Assembly (NCBI GenBank): GCA_903868035.1
Contig: CAIPTQ010000195.1
Location: 1 to 15,143 of the forward strand
Length of the DNA: 15,143 nucleotides
From: an uncultured Phycisphaerales bacterium
GTDB lineage: Bacteria > Planctomycetota > Phycisphaerae > WQYP01
Direction: 5' to 3'
Program-made: the position numbers and the translations under genes
Notes under the pieces: generated by a model
What the model was told of the DNA's origin: nothing
Databases searched by the model: none
What the model saw: only the letters and a program-made list of their open reading frames with translations
Shown: positions 14,301 through 15,143 of the stretch, one piece after another
Layout: every line of letters starts with the position of its first letter
Numbering within the stretch: position 1 is the first letter of the stretch

Positions 14301-15143
14301 GCGCTCTCGGTCGATGGTGCCGTCACCGATCTGGCCGGCAATCTCCTGGCCCCGGCGCTGGACGCCTTCACCATCTCCGTACCCGCACGTTCCGATCTGG
14401 TCGTCAGCCGCATCACACCGGTCGGACCCGCCGGCCATCCGTTCGACCGCCTTGAAGTGCTTTTCTCCCAACCGATCGTATCCGATACCTTCACGCTCGA
14501 TGACCTCCAACTCACCGGCACAAGCGGCGTCATCACCCCGCTGGGCATCACGAAAATCAGCGAACAACGCTATCTGATCGACTGCACCGGCCTGACTACC
14601 GCCTCCAACTACACGCTGGTCATCGGCACCGACATCCAGGCCCTATCCGTCGGCCAGCCCGCCATTGCCGGGAACTATGCACTCCTGGGTCTACCGGGTT
14701 ACGTGCTGGCTTCCGACAACATGTCGCTGGATAACTGGAATGGCATTGTGGCCGGCATCTCCGCCACCATCGTCGGCGAACATGCCTTCGCCAGCCTCGC
14801 GCTCTTTAACTCATCCCTGACCGTCTCCGGTTCCACGCTCAACGTTGGCGACGTCTACCTCTCCGGGGCCGCCACCCTCACCCTCGCCGGCGGTATGACC
14901 TGCACCATCACCGGCACCCTCGCCGTCCAGGATCACTCCACCCTCATCTGCCAAAGCCTCAACAATACCGACCAGGTGAATGGCGCCTGGGCGGGTCAGG
15001 GCGTCACCTTGAATGCCGCCAACGTCATCCTCGACGCCTCCTCGCGCATCTCCGCCGACGGCCAGGGTTATGCCAGCCAGACCGCCTATCGCACCAGCGG
15101 CATCGGACCCGGCGCGTCGATTCGACCCAACGCCAATGGCAAC
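8340..15143 (+). CDS. giant modular surface/secreted protein with Ig-like and LamG domains (partial, runs off right edge)
   Basis: One frame stays open for at least 2,268 codons to the window edge; an in-frame TGA at 8325-8327 precedes it. ATG 8340 is the longest start and ATG 8385 an alternative; neither has a strong ribosome binding site. The N-terminus is Arg-rich, then LEALEQRLMLS-like (ALEQRLMLS at about 51-59), a motif seen on giant planctomycete proteins. Domains in order, by residue: bacterial Ig-like (58-165) with an EF-hand-like NQDGNLTPGE near 145; a Ser/Thr/Gly-rich repetitive segment (170-440) with GGAGG-type runs; Ig-like (455-600) with DQNQDG; LamG-like 1 (607-776); Ig-like pair (826-1036); LamG-like 2 (1048-1219); LamG-like 3 (1271-1436); Ig-like pair (1484-1694); LamG-like 4 (1704-1870); two more Ig-like domains (about 1920-2115); then a second copy of the repetitive segment. 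LamG domains typically bind carbohydrate or protein ligands, so an adhesive or matrix role is inferred. Confidence 0.88.
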   Translation, partial: MRASVSNAQDHSLTGMLRAPGARALSRSRARRQRPAPHAPRWLGCEALEQRLMLSGNLAITGVKSLGGAGHPFDSLEVKFNQEIQASTFDTSDITINGTPGIASAVTQIDTTTYRVDLTAGTTGADVYDLKIGPDILDLAATPMNQDGNLTPGELTDAYSAKLISSAQSIASGVTTFDQQNLVVYGAAVSFAGGHTLGTVSLDGAATASFAASVNVLNLTVGGASRVNLAGGMTLTATGTILITGNSTILAQGANTTAQVGGIWAGQGVIIVGSALTIDSGSTLTADAQGYAGAAPAFQTGAGPGGGSGGAGGGAGAGYGGVGGYSSQWRYPGRPYGSATQPTDLGSGGASDDHSGDFGGNGGGVIKLVLSGALNVNGSISANGANGQYDGGAGGSGGSIWIAADAITGTGAIQANGGSAPNTSWPGGGGGGRVALYYDSAFSLPRANVSVTGGTGFRSAAVGTIYVLDNTPLGPRIIASDPSFITSRTDVTTIHLTTSEALATTSANDPANYSLIYAGADRAFGTADDVTITLTPAYLDGTTQIYLSAAGALTPGLYQLTAKSTGLQDPAGNPLDQNQDGLAEDYVATLEVDTTAPTVASIAPASALSFDGNDYVMTMARNWGFATTATVGAWVKPTSGGTVFSMDWTDAYDELLLYVSSDGSVQFYNHYRPGNYTGISSAPGLAPMGSWTYISGVIDGSRNNLHLFINGTEVTTTPTTAGAQVDIVDSTPRVAAIGQRPGHWVASEAYNGQIADVRLWNRPLSASELQTAMVTPSTSADPGLVLNWRLDEGYGQVITDYSGHGNTGYYTPPPYQTDWPTWVNATPENQKYALRVVFNDLGGLDPATVTNIANYHLLASGRDGTFADGNETDRSSWLTRVDFDPASRTAILRLSQVLPEDAYQLTIRSAGIRDAAGNPLGGGIDYVSPALNIVETPATVTISLNPADDSGANAADRITNNTTPRFSVTVNKPGTIQLDYDNNGTYEQSLPVASAGTYTFLTPAPWGDGPHTVRAHFIPWVGQTADSSTALIIDTHGALLPGAASGVGLLFDGMNDYLATPDLRSGFTTDTITLELWFNASGPGVLIAETGAPVPNSGWHESSIEILTSGEVRVRNWNLASVSVGTVAFGTWHHVALRYDHATGITNGYLDGVKALATASGDRAAPWESGYEQHFLLGATEGTNLGSGAYFNGQLDDFRVWSTARTDDQIRADMNARLTGTETGLVAAYNMDESQGAIAHDITPAARNATLAPGSAAPAWSGSALAPAGAMLFDGSSDYINIGDSASLHLSSGLTFEAWVNPRNPGGDQPVFAKEGPGNQQSYWFGLYGNQFGLLISNGGGGWPCDARHSGSIAAGVWQHIASTWDGTTWRNYLNGVLVGQGTYTGPLANSAARLMIGRNSEFDTTHFAGSLADIQIWTVARTQSQIAADMRQILPDATPGLAAYWRLDDAGPNVADHSGNGNTGTFGNGDPARSPLPIPSTIEMQHQAIRISFGDANTMDPATLLNPAQYRLLASGGDRTFADGNETDLSSWITSVAFDPVTQSATLYLSQPLPDDYYQVTVRSAGILDIAGNTFAGGVDQTITALGIVDSPATISSVMETASDTGVSSTDGLTTVRTPAIDVTVNKRGTIDVDFNGDGQYEVSLNVDAAGTYVFTPAAPLSDGQHIVTARFTPWVGQQAFSTLTLTVDTVSPTLVNVNQGSALSFNGTSTLVSMGDVPALVMTRSLTLEAWIFPRSNTTATIAGKDGQYLLTRSSGGTIYWSFAGTGYPGSPGWGYNNTGVYTPLNQWSHVAVTYEAGVIKTYLNGVLAHTYNGSSLLGNASPATSQFWIGARQAGTEFFDGMIDDVRLYNVALSDQALSSTYLRKLTGAELGLVGYWRFDEGSGTTVADLTGHGLTGTLGAGVASQRPVWTTLTPAPLTVQTPLAPYYQRTITFSEPIDPASFSTANIHILGPGGVDLGAALSISGNGTTYTVLFNPVNAAGVYALSVDGAVTDLAGNLLAPALDAFTISVPARSDLVVSRITPVGPAGHPFDRLEVLFSQPIVSDTFTLDDLQLTGTSGVITPLGITKISEQRYLIDCTGLTTASNYTLVIGTDIQALSVGQPAIAGNYALLGLPGYVLASDNMSLDNWNGIVAGISATIVGEHAFASLALFNSSLTVSGSTLNVGDVYLSGAATLTLAGGMTCTITGTLAVQDHSTLICQSLNNTDQVNGAWAGQGVTLNAANVILDASSRISADGQGYASQTAYRTSGIGPGASIRPNANGN
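10815..13419 (+). repeat. duplicated Ig-like pair within the giant gene (10815-11445 and 12789-13419)
   Basis: Two blocks about 1.97 kb apart encode strongly similar protein: the first has FADGNETDRSSW and VTVNKPGTI, the second FADGNETDLSSW and VTVNKRGTI. Both continue through AGTY and a PWVGQ motif. Each block is followed by a LamG-like domain, indicating duplication of a composite module rather than of one domain. Confidence 0.8.
14397..15143 (+). repeat. start of a second copy of the N-terminal module of the giant gene (first copy 8511 onward)
   Basis: Protein landmarks of the first copy recur about 5.86-5.89 kb later: GHPFDSLEVKF against GHPFDRLEVLF, NLAGGMT at 9021 against LAGGMT at 14883, and WAGQGV, then a DAQGYA or DGQGYA motif. 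The second copy is cut by the window edge before its Gly-rich part. Confidence 0.75.

Noticed and set aside
1..15143. CRISPR arrays, tRNA or rRNA genes, transposase genes
   Set aside because: None seen: no regularly spaced direct repeats, no recognised tRNA cloverleaf or rRNA segment, and no transposase motif in any large ORF.

Overview
The window looks like a high-GC chromosomal segment from a planctomycete or a close relative in the PVC group. Three features point that way. A giant surface-protein gene starts with the LEQRLMLS-type N-terminus common on very large planctomycete proteins. An inverted repeat carries the ACCCGTAGCGTMAGCGAGG core, which I recall as widespread in planctomycete genomes. 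A short TCATCCC-type tandem repeat lies between genes. The assignment is inference from recognised motifs, not from a marker gene.

Left part (1-6022, minus strand): an operon read right to left. A TATAAT promoter (-10 at 5995-6000) precedes a leader of about 140 nt. This leader folds into a closed hairpin and a long irregular stem-loop, and ends in an intrinsic terminator whose 5' arm is shared with the base of the long stem. That layout suggests a riboswitch or attenuator, or a stand-alone small RNA. Next comes a 1,144-residue trifunctional enzyme: fatty acyl-AMP ligase, acyl carrier protein and PLP-dependent alpha-oxoamine synthase. An ABC-2-type exporter follows (ATPase, then permease, overlapping by 4 nt). 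A 62-codon ORF overlaps the permease by 4 nt and looks like the first beta-alpha unit of a glycosyltransferase-like protein. The start of a further gene runs off the left edge. The likely theme is activation of a fatty acid, loading onto the fused carrier, condensation with an amino acid to an amino-ketone (sphingoid-base-like) lipid, and export of the product or a derivative.

Middle (6043-8339): a MITE-like, nearly palindromic element of about 218 bp separates the leftward operon from a rightward gene. That gene encodes a secreted or lipoprotein patatin-like protein with a degenerate nucleophile motif. About 620 bp without a convincing gene follow, including a three-copy heptamer tract with G-quadruplex potential and a conspicuously AT-rich stretch.

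Right part (8340-15143, plus strand): one reading frame stays open to the window edge (at least 2,268 codons). It encodes a giant modular surface or secreted protein with bacterial Ig-like domains, Gly-rich filamentous segments and four LamG-type jelly-roll domains. It shows nested repetition: a block of about 650 bp duplicated about 1.97 kb apart, and a larger unit of about 5.87 kb whose second copy begins near 14,390 and is cut by the window. Long ORFs antisense to it are shadows of its NNC/NNG codon bias.
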